NCBI GenBank assembly: GCA_024636005.1
Contig: JAGXHV010000086.1
Span: 1 to 46,805, forward strand
DNA: 46,805 nucleotides
DNA from: Bacillota bacterium
GTDB taxonomy: Bacteria; Bacillota; Clostridia; Peptostreptococcales; Acidaminobacteraceae
Direction of reading: 5' to 3'
Shown: piece after piece, positions 15,868-23,064 of the stretch
Position numbering within the stretch: the first letter of the stretch is position 1
Layout: every line of letters begins with the position of its first letter
Notes under the pieces: generated by a model
What the model was told of the DNA's origin: nothing
The model's input: only the letters and a program-made list of their open reading frames with translations
Databases searched by the model: none
Program-made: the position numbers and the translations under genes

Positions 15868-16326
15868 TTGACTGATCAAGATATCCACGCAATGAAAGAG
15901 ATTTTCGGCAATCTATTTTACATGACCAACAAACTACAAACAATGGTTGATAAGGAATTTGAGCCCTATGGTTTTACTGCAAAACAATGGTTTTTGATGG
16001 TTGTAATCACAAGGTTCTTTGACACTCCTCCGAAACTTGCAGATTTGACCGAGTATATGGGGAGCTCATACCAAAACATAAAACAATTGGCTTTAAAGCT
16101 TGAAAACAAAGGATTCGTTGAAATACAAAAAGACCCAAATGACAAGCGAGTCCTTAGAATTGCACTTACAGAAAAATGTGCGGCATTTTGGGCCGATCAT
16201 CAAAACGAAGATTTGAAATTTATGAGCACTTTGTTTGAATCCTATTCATCTGAAGAGCTTCAAAACTTTTATACTTACATGGAAATGTTATCCGCATCAG
16301 TAAAAAGAATGGAGGAAAAATTATGA
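15868..16326 (+). CDS. MarR-family regulator of the flavoprotein operon
   Basis: The 152-residue protein has the MarR helix bundle with a winged helix in the middle (DLTEYMGSSYQNIKQLALKLENKGFVEIQKDPNDKRVLRIALTEK, quoted here only as a region, residues about 61-105; key features are the wing DPNDKR and the recognition helix around SSYQNIKQL). Confidence 0.2.
   Translation: MTDQDIHAMKEIFGNLFYMTNKLQTMVDKEFEPYGFTAKQWFLMVVITRFFDTPPKLADLTEYMGSSYQNIKQLALKLENKGFVEIQKDPNDKRVLRIALTEKCAAFWADHQNEDLKFMSTLFESYSSEELQNFYTYMEMLSASVKRMEEKL
15868..16326 (+). CDS. MarR-family transcription regulator
   Basis: The 152-residue protein has the MarR helix bundle with a central winged helix. The recognition helix is around SSYQNIKQLALKLE (about residues 69-82) and the wing carries the family's DPNDKR turn (about 91-96). 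The start is TTG, right after the FMN-protein stop codon, with GAGG six bases upstream; later ATG codons would cut into the first helix. It overlaps the next gene by four bases (ATGA), so all three genes form one translationally coupled operon. The two ACATAAT/ATTATGT palindromes at the operon promoter are its likely autoregulatory sites. MarR proteins of this type often answer oxidants or small phenolics; the signal here is unknown. Confidence 0.88.
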   Translation: MTDQDIHAMKEIFGNLFYMTNKLQTMVDKEFEPYGFTAKQWFLMVVITRFFDTPPKLADLTEYMGSSYQNIKQLALKLENKGFVEIQKDPNDKRVLRIALTEKCAAFWADHQNEDLKFMSTLFESYSSEELQNFYTYMEMLSASVKRMEEKL

Positions 16327-16805
16327 AAACAATAATAGTCTATAGCACCAAATATGATTTTACTAAAGAACGGGTTCTTGAAATTGCAACCGCACTACAG
16401 AGCGATGTCAAATTAGTCAATATCAATGAAGAAAAATCCCCAAGTTTGGAGGCTTTCGATGCTGTTATTCTAGGCGGTTCAGTCTTCATGGGACAGATTA
16501 ACAAAACACTCAAAGCTTTTTGTTCAGATAACGAAGCCACACTGAGCTCAAAGAAACTGGGCCTCTTTTTAAGCTGCGGTCTCCCAGACAGCATAGGTAC
16601 TCATTTTGCCAATGCTTTTCCGCAGAGCTTGTTGGATCAAGCCTTAGTTAAAGTCAATCTTGGTGGAGAGTTAAGACTGGGTCAAATGAGTTTCGGCGAT
16701 AAGATGATCACAAAAATGATGATCAAAGCAAACGAAAAAGAAGGCGGCAAATTGCCAACCGCCATTCCAAGTGCAATAGATGAATTGATAAAAACATTCG
16801 CTTAA
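16323..16805 (+). CDS. Flavodoxin-domain protein
   Basis: The 160-residue protein has a flavodoxin fold: a phosphate loop region at the N-terminus (IVYSTKYDFTKE, degenerate against the usual T-x-T-G-N/K-T), VILGGSVFMGQINKTLKAF at about residue 48 and a LGLFLSCG strand at about 79. This pattern is close to the Flavodoxin_5/HemG-like group, which carries FMN and passes electrons or oxidises protoporphyrinogen. No heme genes are near. Its ATG overlaps the MarR stop. With the membrane FMN protein it suggests a small flavin-based redox unit under MarR control. Confidence 0.85.
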   Translation: MKTIIVYSTKYDFTKERVLEIATALQSDVKLVNINEEKSPSLEAFDAVILGGSVFMGQINKTLKAFCSDNEATLSSKKLGLFLSCGLPDSIGTHFANAFPQSLLDQALVKVNLGGELRLGQMSFGDKMITKMMIKANEKEGGKLPTAIPSAIDELIKTFA

Positions 16806-16822
16806 TTTGTACTCACGCTTGA

Positions 16823-17653
16823 TCAATTGCTTTTTAGCGTTACAATGACTACTTCAGGTCTATTGAAAAATCGAACAGGAATGATGCTATTTCCCAGACC
16901 TCTACTGACTACCATTGTCGACAGGTCTTCCTTATAAGAACCACTGGTATACTTTGGCATGAATCCTTGGTCCGGTGCAATCAACCCTCCGATTCGTGGG
17001 AGTCTGAACTGTCCACCATGTGCGTGCCCCGCGAAAATCAAATCAATCTTATTATCCACATAAAGATCGAGTAGTTCTGGTCTGTGTGATAGAAGAATTT
17101 GGTATACGGATTCATCTGACAACTCAACGAGATGCTGCTCTAAATTCGAATATTTGGTGCCTTCAAGGTATGTAGACGTGAAAAAGTCGGGATCAGACAA
17201 TCCCAATAGTCCAATAATCTCTCCATTACTTTCAAGTTCAACCTTTGCATCATCAAGAATTACCACCCCTGCTGCTGTAAGCCTTCTTGAAATTTCTATA
17301 TACTCTCCTGACCAAGCCTCGTGATTCCCAGACACAAAGTATACTGGAGCAATCCGCACGGCTCCATCAATAAACAGCATTGCATCATCGAGATTGTACT
17401 TCCTTCTGTCCACCAAGTCACCTGTGATTACAATAATGTCTGGAGAAGCTTCTATGACACTCTTTAACAGAGAACTCTGATTACTTCGAAACACCTTGTT
17501 GTGTAGATCCGAGATCTGAACAATAGTGAACTCATCAAAAGCATCAGGAATTTTACTGTTCGTCATATCTATTTGTGTTGTGGTAATGCTATTGTTTTGC
17601 CATATAAAAAACACGATCAAAACGATCAAAACCAATATAATCCTAATCTTCAT
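16823..17653 (-). CDS. Membrane-anchored metallophosphoesterase (YkuE-like)
   Basis: The 276-residue protein has one N-terminal membrane segment (residues 4-21) and a calcineurin-type metallophosphoesterase domain. All metal motifs are visible: QISDLHN (about residue 50), ITGDLVDRR (about 80), VSGNHEAW (about 112), LSHRPE (about 195) and FAGHAHGGQFRLP (about 215). It hydrolyses phosphate esters outside the membrane; relatives act on UDP-diacylglucosamine or other substrates, so the target is open. The start at 17653 lies one base beyond the stop of the upstream membrane-protein gene with GAGG inside that gene's end, so the two form an operon. Confidence 0.9.
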   Translation of the reverse strand: MKIRIILVLIVLIVFFIWQNNSITTTQIDMTNSKIPDAFDEFTIVQISDLHNKVFRSNQSSLLKSVIEASPDIIVITGDLVDRRKYNLDDAMLFIDGAVRIAPVYFVSGNHEAWSGEYIEISRRLTAAGVVILDDAKVELESNGEIIGLLGLSDPDFFTSTYLEGTKYSNLEQHLVELSDESVYQILLSHRPELLDLYVDNKIDLIFAGHAHGGQFRLPRIGGLIAPDQGFMPKYTSGSYKEDLSTMVVSRGLGNSIIPVRFFNRPEVVIVTLKSN

Positions 17654-17654
17654 A

Positions 17655-18125
17655 TCACACCTCACAATTCTGTAGATTCAATTGTTGAGACTTAATCCTA
17701 AAACCAAGAATAAAGGTACTAAGCATCATTAGAAACGCTGGAATGATGAAGTGCTCTATTCTAAAGGGGGATATGAAGAAAAATACATTTCTTATAATTG
17801 AACTTACTGGTGTGATCATCGGTAAAAAGTACATTTGGGGTAAAAGTCCCAACAATCCTTGTGTGAATCTTTCCAGTAAAAGCAGTTGACCAATGATCAA
17901 AGTAGCACATAAAATAGTGATACTATGTGAGTAAAGTAGCGTTTCCCTCATTGAAAGCGTAAAGTTTGCTGATATGTAACCCATAAAAAACCAAAATATG
18001 TAGAAAACTATTCCAATAAGAAAAAGAGGAAAACCAAACCAGTTGAATTTCATCATTAAGTGATCCGTCAAAAAACCTAGCGGAATAGGAATAATTGAAA
18101 GTGCGATGAGTCCTAATCTTTTCAT
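17655..18125 (-). CDS. Integral membrane protein, unknown function
   Basis: The 156-residue protein has four predicted membrane segments (about residues 5-20, 32-52, 68-85, 123-143) with a short loop containing PQMYFLP. I recognise no family. AAGGGG precedes the ATG. It is co-transcribed with, and directly ahead of, the metallophosphoesterase gene, so it may assist or localise that enzyme; this is guilt by neighbourhood only. Confidence 0.65.
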   Translation of the reverse strand: MKRLGLIALSIIPIPLGFLTDHLMMKFNWFGFPLFLIGIVFYIFWFFMGYISANFTLSMRETLLYSHSITILCATLIIGQLLLLERFTQGLLGLLPQMYFLPMITPVSSIIRNVFFFISPFRIEHFIIPAFLMMLSTFILGFRIKSQQLNLQNCEV

Positions 18126-18157
18126 GTGTTACCCCTTTCTCAAATTATATTTAATCC

Positions 18158-18184
18158 ATTATATCACGTTATAGAGTCAACTCT
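18158..18184 (-). promoter_or_regulatory. Extended -10 promoter of the membrane protein/phosphoesterase operon
   Basis: TGATATAAT (18166-18158 on the minus strand) is an extended -10 with a TG step; no good -35 is seen at the usual distance. A short inverted repeat AGAGT-CA-ACTCT (18173-18184) lies in the spacer. Confidence 0.5.
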
Positions 18185-18270
18185 CATATTTGCTTCACTA
18201 CATAATTATGATAAAATAAAATATAACTTAAAAAGACACTAATCATCAAAGCGATGAATGAGAGGTATTT

Positions 18271-18666
18271 ATGATCGATACTACCAAAATCAATTTTATA
18301 GTATATGTGGAAGACCAAAACAAATCAAAAGATTTATATACTGCACTTTTTGATAAAGCTCCAACACTTGATGTGGATGGGATGACCGAGATCCAGCTCA
18401 ACGATACCACATTTATCGGACTACTCCCTGGAAATGGTATAGTGGAGATATTGGAAGGCAACATTGACAACCCAAATCAAAACACAGCTTATCCCAGGTG
18501 TGAAATTTACCTTTATGTGGATTCACCTGAGACTTACTATGAGAAAGCTCTTGAACTCGGTGCAAGGGGCATCAGTGAGGCGAAGCAAAGGACTTGGGGA
18601 GATTACACTTCTTATGTTTCTGATTTTGATGGCAATATCATAGCATTTGCAAAAGCACGACCTTAA
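18271..18666 (+). CDS. VOC-family (glyoxalase/bleomycin-resistance fold) protein
   Basis: The 131-residue protein has two halves of the vicinal-oxygen-chelate fold. The first half starts NFIVYVEDQNKSKDLYTALFDKAP, and the second has EIYLYVDSPETYYEKALELGA with an ending WGDYTSYVSDFDGNIIAFAKA typical of the family. Metal ligands are not fully clear: an E in EIYLYV and the D/E positions near the end could serve. Roles in the family range from glyoxalase to antibiotic binding, so none is assigned. GAGAGG precedes the ATG. It is monocistronic with its own terminator. Confidence 0.85.
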   Translation: MIDTTKINFIVYVEDQNKSKDLYTALFDKAPTLDVDGMTEIQLNDTTFIGLLPGNGIVEILEGNIDNPNQNTAYPRCEIYLYVDSPETYYEKALELGARGISEAKQRTWGDYTSYVSDFDGNIIAFAKARP

Positions 18667-18686
18667 TAATAGGTTGTGTTTTTTTT
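18656..18686 (+). terminator. Terminator of the VOC gene, overlapping its end
   Basis: CACGACCT (18656-18663) pairs with AGGTTGTG (18671-18678, one G-U), with a 7-nt loop and eight T afterwards. The stop codon lies within the hairpin. Confidence 0.8.
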
Positions 18687-18771
18687 ACGTTCCAAACATT
18701 TTGATAAAGATGCTATCCTCCTAGCCTAGAATGATGAGCAAGTTTATTATCTAAATTATAATGTGTTTTCG

Positions 18772-18797
18772 TATCAAACGCATCTATTTGATATAAT
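18772..18797 (+). promoter_or_regulatory. Extended -10 promoter with an inverted repeat, ahead of the serine hydrolase
   Basis: TGATATAAT (18789-18797) is an extended -10 element; there is no good -35. TATCAAA (18772-18778) and TTTGATA (18787-18793) form a 7-bp inverted repeat with 8 bp between, overlapping the -10, a possible operator. Confidence 0.55.
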
Positions 18798-18831
18798 AAT
18801 AAAAACAAAACGTAAAGTGAGGAGGACTAAT

Positions 18832-19734
18832 ATGGGTTTGTTATCGGACTTCAGAATATCTGTACTAGAAAAAAATCTGGGTGTATATGGCGTTCACGTC
18901 TATCAAAACGGGAAAACGATTGCAGAACATCGCTTTAGAAGCAATGATCGAGAAAATCTCTATTCAGCATCAAAAACATTTGCCTCTGTGGGAATCGGAA
19001 TCGCCGAAAGCGAACAGCTTTTTCAACTATCCGATTATGTGCTTGATTTCTTCCCAGAGTACAAAAATATAGCTTTTCCAGGATCAGAGAAAATTACTAT
19101 TTTGAATTTGTTGCAAATGTCATCCGGACACTTGCACGAGCATTTGGAAAAATATAATAGTATGGACCGTGCTGAACTCTTCTTTTTGACTGAACTAGAA
19201 GCCAATCCCGGATCTACATTCTGTTATGAGAATCTTTGTACCTACATGCTTGGACGTATTGTAGAAAAAGTTAGTGGAAAAACTATGTTGGAGTATTTGA
19301 AACCTCGCCTCTTCGACAAACTGGATATTGTCAATCCAATGTGGCATACCTGCCAAAATGGCCATACTACATGTTCCAGTGGTTTGTATCTGAACACAGA
19401 AGAATTTTCACGTATTGGGATTACTTTATTACAAGATGGCGTTTATAAAAATCAACAGATAGTATCCGCTGAATATGTGCATCGAATGCATACAGACTTG
19501 GTCAATACATTATCAAAAAACGATCCTGAAACACAAGGTGGATACGGCTATCAAGTTTGGAAATGCACACCACCAAATACCTATCGAGCTGATGGCATGT
19601 ATGGGCAACTTTGTGTGGTTTTAAAAGAATATAATGCGGTCGTTACAGTAACTGCTCACAATGAAATAGAGCACAAAGATATTTTGCGCTCTATTTGGAG
19701 TGATCTTCTTCCGAATCTATCAATCAAGCTTTAA
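18832..19734 (+). CDS. Serine hydrolase of the beta-lactamase/class C fold
   Basis: The 300-residue protein has the SxxK motif in YSASKTFASVG (Ser about residue 45) and the Tyr motif YEN (about 133), the two catalytic hallmarks of class C beta-lactamase-like and DD-peptidase/esterase enzymes. A late YGQLCVV region stands where the third KTG/HxG box would be, but the motif is weak. It lacks a signal peptide from the chosen start, so it is probably cytoplasmic and more likely an esterase than a secreted lactamase. The start at 18832 has GGAGG six bases ahead; the open frame upstream lacks one. Its 3' end overlaps the convergent copper ATPase gene by 15 bases. Confidence 0.85.
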   Translation: MGLLSDFRISVLEKNLGVYGVHVYQNGKTIAEHRFRSNDRENLYSASKTFASVGIGIAESEQLFQLSDYVLDFFPEYKNIAFPGSEKITILNLLQMSSGHLHEHLEKYNSMDRAELFFLTELEANPGSTFCYENLCTYMLGRIVEKVSGKTMLEYLKPRLFDKLDIVNPMWHTCQNGHTTCSSGLYLNTEEFSRIGITLLQDGVYKNQQIVSAEYVHRMHTDLVNTLSKNDPETQGGYGYQVWKCTPPNTYRADGMYGQLCVVLKEYNAVVTVTAHNEIEHKDILRSIWSDLLPNLSIKL

Positions 19735-21723
19735 TAATTTAGCGTTAATGGATACAATAACAGTACTTAATGACATTAAGACCGCTCCGAGTGCAGGACT
19801 TATTAGGATGCCTTGATTATAGAGCACCCCTGCAGCAAGCGGAAGCGCAATGGCGTTGTATCCAGTAGCCCAGATTAGATTTTGTATCATTTTTTTATAA
19901 GTCACTTTTGATAGTTTAATGATATTAACTACATCAAGTGGGTTACTTTTCACCAGTATGATATCTGCCGTTTCAATAGCAACATCTGTTCCTGCGCCAA
20001 TAGCAATGCCAAGATCAGCCTTTGCGAGCGCAGGAGCATCATTGACTCCATCACCTGTCATTGCGACTTTTTTGCCCGATTTACGAAGTTCCTCAATTTT
20101 TTCAGATTTTTCTTGAGGTAATATTTCGGCAAATATTGTATCTATGTTCAATTTTTTACCTACGTAAGATGCTACTTTTTGATTGTCACCCGTAATCATA
20201 ATGGACTCTATCCCCATATTCTTAAGGATTTCAATGGCTTCTTTTGCTGATTCCCTAATGATATCCGATAGAGCTATATAACCGATTAGTGCTCCCTCTA
20301 CAAGGACAAATACAACAGTCTTACCCTGTTCGGCTAGTTTTTCATAGTATTCTTCATCGAAATCGATATTTTCACTCTTGATATATCCGGGGCTTACAAC
20401 CATTATCTTTTTGCCCTCTATAGACGCTTCCAATCCTTTTCCAGGTAAGCTTTGATAATCATGTACGTCTTTTAACTCAAGCTTTCTATTTTCACCTTCC
20501 TTAACAATTCCTTTTGCAATGGGATGTTCAGAATTTGCTTCCACAGAATATGCGATAGATAACAATTCATCTTCTGAGTAATCTACTGTCTTCACATCTG
20601 TCACACCAAATTCTCCTTCAGTCAATGTTCCTGTTTTATCAAACACTACTGCATTCAGATTTCTGGCATTTTCAAAAGCTTTTCGATCTCTGATCAATAA
20701 TCCTCTTTTTGCACCAATACTGGTTGAAACAGATGTAACCAGTGGTATAGCAAGACCAAGTGCATGTGGACACGAAATAATTATTACTGTCACGGCTCTT
20801 TCTACTGCAAATGCTAAATCCTTACCAAGAAGCAGCCATACCACAAATGTGATTGTACCTGCTGATGCAGCAATATAAAACAGCCACTTAGCGGCAGTGT
20901 CAGCAAGTCTTTGAGTCTGAGATTTGGATTCTTGCGCTTCTTTAACCAATCTTACAACTTGAGATAGAAAAGTGTCATCACCCACCTTACTGACCTTGAA
21001 TTTTAAAGCACCTTCACCATTTATGGAGCCTCCAACAACTTCATCGTCTTTCGACTTGAAAACTGGGACGGACTCACCTGTAATCATAGATTCATTAACT
21101 TCAGATTCACCATCATACACGATACCATCAATTGGAATCTTTTCACCAGGTTTAACTAAAATTTTATCTTCTTCTTTTAATTCGTCTACAGGCACATCCG
21201 TGCTTGACCCATCTTCTTTTATAAGATGTGCTTCGTCAGGCATCAATTCAAGCAATTCGTCAAGAGCTCTTGAAGCACCCATAATTGACTTCATTTCAAT
21301 CCAGTGCCCTAGTAACATGATCACAATCAGAGTTGCCAGTTCCCAGAAGAAACCGCTTCCGATATCTAAGAAAATTGCAAAAGAACTATAAATGTACGCA
21401 ACTGAAATTGCAAAAGCTATCAGTGTCATCATTCCCGGTTCCTTTTCCTTGAGTTCATCTACTGACCCCTTTAGGAAAGGTTTACCACCATAAATCAATA
21501 GGACTGTGGATAGTGCTAATAACAAATACGAATCTCCAGTAAAACTCCAATCCAATCCAATAAAACTTTGTATCATTGGTGACAATATCAAAATTGGAAC
21601 CATTAAAATCAATGAGATAAAAAATCTCCTCTTGAAATCTTCAACCATCATAGCGTGATGATCATGATGTTCGTGTTTTTCGTGTTTTTCGTGTTTTTCG
21701 TGTTGTTCGTGTTGTTCATTCAT
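19720..21723 (-). CDS. copB: Copper-exporting P-type ATPase, CopB class (P1B-3)
   Basis: The 667-residue protein exports copper with ATP. A His-rich tail (HEQ and HEK repeats, then HEHHDHH) leads into eight membrane segments. The transmembrane metal site is CPH (SCPHALGLAIP), the mark of CopB rather than CPC copper ATPases. Other motifs are TGES (MITGESVPV), DKTGT phosphorylation site (FDKTGTLTEG), the HP pair (NSEHPIAKG) and GDGVNDAPAL. There is no N-terminal HMA domain. The start at 21723 follows GAGGAG by eight bases; a GTG at 21732 overlaps that site. Its leader carries a small GAAG-loop hairpin. No copY or csoR gene is adjacent. The end overlaps the convergent hydrolase gene. Confidence 0.94.
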   Translation of the reverse strand: MNEQHEQHEKHEKHEKHEHHDHHAMMVEDFKRRFFISLILMVPILILSPMIQSFIGLDWSFTGDSYLLLALSTVLLIYGGKPFLKGSVDELKEKEPGMMTLIAFAISVAYIYSSFAIFLDIGSGFFWELATLIVIMLLGHWIEMKSIMGASRALDELLELMPDEAHLIKEDGSSTDVPVDELKEEDKILVKPGEKIPIDGIVYDGESEVNESMITGESVPVFKSKDDEVVGGSINGEGALKFKVSKVGDDTFLSQVVRLVKEAQESKSQTQRLADTAAKWLFYIAASAGTITFVVWLLLGKDLAFAVERAVTVIIISCPHALGLAIPLVTSVSTSIGAKRGLLIRDRKAFENARNLNAVVFDKTGTLTEGEFGVTDVKTVDYSEDELLSIAYSVEANSEHPIAKGIVKEGENRKLELKDVHDYQSLPGKGLEASIEGKKIMVVSPGYIKSENIDFDEEYYEKLAEQGKTVVFVLVEGALIGYIALSDIIRESAKEAIEILKNMGIESIMITGDNQKVASYVGKKLNIDTIFAEILPQEKSEKIEELRKSGKKVAMTGDGVNDAPALAKADLGIAIGAGTDVAIETADIILVKSNPLDVVNIIKLSKVTYKKMIQNLIWATGYNAIALPLAAGVLYNQGILISPALGAVLMSLSTVIVSINAKLLKLD
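21671..21715 (-). repeat. Five 9-bp tandem repeats encoding HEK/HEQ units in copB
   Basis: Three identical copies of TCGTGTTTT and two of TCGTGTTGT follow one another on the top strand, each coding one His-Glu-Lys or His-Glu-Gln unit of the metal-binding tail. Near-identity at DNA level suggests recent copy-number change. Confidence 0.85.
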
Positions 21724-21743
21724 ATTATTCACTCCTCTATTAA

Positions 21744-21757
21744 AGTCCCTTCGGACT
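21744..21757 (-). other. Short leader hairpin ahead of copB
   Basis: AGTCC/GGACT, 5 bp, with a GAAG loop on the transcript, about 20 bases before the start codon. An extended -10 (TGATATGAT) lies further upstream. Its effect on translation is unknown. Confidence 0.4.
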
Positions 21758-21821
21758 GCACGTTCATAATGTATTTACCCTCAATGCTATCATATCAAAC
21801 TGTTCGATAATTTATGAAATC

Positions 21822-21847
21822 AAAAAAACGCCACCGAATTCGGTGGC
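21822..21847 (-). terminator. Terminator of the DUF2975/XRE operon
   Basis: GCCACCGAATTCGGTGGC (21830-21847) is a perfect palindrome followed on the minus strand by a T run (21828-21822). Confidence 0.9.
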
Positions 21848-21857
21848 ATTCTCGTAT

Positions 21858-21929
21858 TTATTTTTCAGTTCTCTCATATTTGAGTTGGACCAGACCGGAA
21901 TCAATATAAATACCTTTTCCCTTTTCTAC
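21858..21929 (-). other. Short reading frame with an orphan ribosome site
   Basis: Behind the XRE gene a full GAGGAGG (21937-21943) is followed by a 23-codon frame ending with TAA at 21858, but the codon at the right distance is GTA, not a start. It may be a decayed mini-gene or chance. No homology recognised. Confidence 0.2.
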
Positions 21930-21948
21930 CTTGATTCCTCCTCAATAG

Positions 21949-22182
21949 TCATAAGATGTTTTCAATGATTTCATTTTCATCTTCAACATATTCTAAAATA
22001 TCACCTGGTTGGCACTTTAAATACTTACAGATTTCGTTTAGCGTCGAAAACCGAATTGCTTTGACTTTTCCAGTTTTTATATTAGACAAATTGACATTCG
22101 AAATGCCTATCTCCTCACTTAGTAGATTCAAAGTTACTTTTCTGTCAGCCATGACCCGATCTAATCTTAAAATAATTGCCAT
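21949..22182 (-). CDS. Small XRE/Cro-type regulator (YozG-like)
   Basis: The 77-residue protein is one Cro/C1-type helix-turn-helix: RKVTLNLLSEEIGISNVNLSNIKTG (residues about 14-38, positions given instead of a longer quote), then RFSTLNEICKYLKCQPGDILEY, the ending typical of YozG-like mini-regulators. The start at 22182 has GGAGAG four bases ahead; longer frames lie inside the neighbouring gene. It is 10 bases behind a DUF2975 membrane protein gene, a pairing seen widely in Bacillota. The 12-bp inverted repeats ahead of the operon are its candidate sites. Confidence 0.85.
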   Translation of the reverse strand: MAIILRLDRVMADRKVTLNLLSEEIGISNVNLSNIKTGKVKAIRFSTLNEICKYLKCQPGDILEYVEDENEIIENIL

Positions 22183-22192
22183 ATTCTCTCCT

Positions 22193-22816
22193 TTATAAAA
22201 GTTCATCAACTTCCGTTTGAAGTGTAGAACCGTATTCAAGAATTTCTGACACAAAGTGCAAGATAAATCCAATTAGAATCAAATAAAAATTTATTGGATT
22301 ATTAATACGAACAATGCCTGTGACAAAAAAAGTGATTAACAAACTAAATATAACTGTACCAGTAAGACCATAAAAAAATAGAATTTTAGCCATACTTTTT
22401 ATTCTTGAAAATAATTCTGGGACAAATGGGGTTCGAGTACTGGAGAGGTCCTTAAATATCAAAAAAGCGAACCATAGTACAATCATTAACGGTATACGGT
22501 ACAACACACCAATTACTGTAATTCGAGATACTGCATGAGATGTATCCACAATGAATTGGTCTGTTGGTTCCATAATATTTGCTGTGATCTGAACATATGG
22601 ACCGGGTTCAGAGCTATCAATTCGAGTCGCCAACTCGTTACCAAGAGAATCTGTAACAAAAGAAACTTCATACGTATTATCATTAGAAAATGGGGTGATT
22701 CTCCTTATTGCTGTGATTAGTCCATATGTATTGAACGCTATGACTCCAATTAATATAACAAGAAAGATATTTTTAAGTATTGTTGCACGTTTTGAAAAAA
22801 ATGAAGGTCCCATCAT
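22193..22816 (-). CDS. DUF2975 family membrane protein
   Basis: The 207-residue protein has four membrane segments (about residues 12-32, 95-115, 135-157, 168-188) and an outside loop with the family's mixed polar stretch between segments 1 and 2. DUF2975 proteins of unknown role are usually encoded beside a small XRE regulator, as here. GGAGA precedes the two adjacent ATG codons, either of which may be used. The promoter ahead carries paired inverted repeats. Confidence 0.8.
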   Translation of the reverse strand: MMGPSFFSKRATILKNIFLVILIGVIAFNTYGLITAIRRITPFSNDNTYEVSFVTDSLGNELATRIDSSEPGPYVQITANIMEPTDQFIVDTSHAVSRITVIGVLYRIPLMIVLWFAFLIFKDLSSTRTPFVPELFSRIKSMAKILFFYGLTGTVIFSLLITFFVTGIVRINNPINFYLILIGFILHFVSEILEYGSTLQTEVDELL

Positions 22817-22845
22817 GAGTGTTATCTCCTTTTACTATTTTTCAT

Positions 22846-22942
22846 AGTATATCATAAAATCAAATTAATCGTCAATATAATTTAACGTTTATCATTAAAT
22901 AAACAACCATATTCATTAAATATTATACTTTAAACGTTAAAT
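22846..22942 (-). promoter_or_regulatory. Promoter of the DUF2975/XRE pair with two 12-bp inverted copies upstream
   Basis: TTGACG (22875-22870), 18 bp, TATACT (22851-22846) on the minus strand. ATTTAACGTTTA (22880-22891) and its exact complement copy TAAACGTTAAAT (22931-22942) lie upstream, centres 51 bp apart, about five helix turns. Their place upstream of the -35 suggests activator or looping sites. For the divergent gene a TATAAT at 22992-22997 with a weak -35 is the likely -10. Confidence 0.65.
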
Positions 22943-23064
22943 TTCAAATTGCCCTATTCTGATTTTTATTCTGACTTTTTTGAATGCGTTATATAATTTA
23001 AGTCTCTATTAAGAATTTTTTAATACTGCAGTGGTATGCTTAAAGTATAAGAGGAGGATTTACA

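Noticed and set aside
16805-16850. Terminator between the flavodoxin and phosphoesterase genes
   Set aside because: Only a loose ACGCT/AGCGT pairing and a palindromic TTGATCAA; no clean stem with T-run.
21733-21800. CopY or CsoR operator ahead of copB
   Set aside because: No TACAnnTGTA and no TACCCC/GGGGTA palindrome in the leader or promoter; only a small hairpin.
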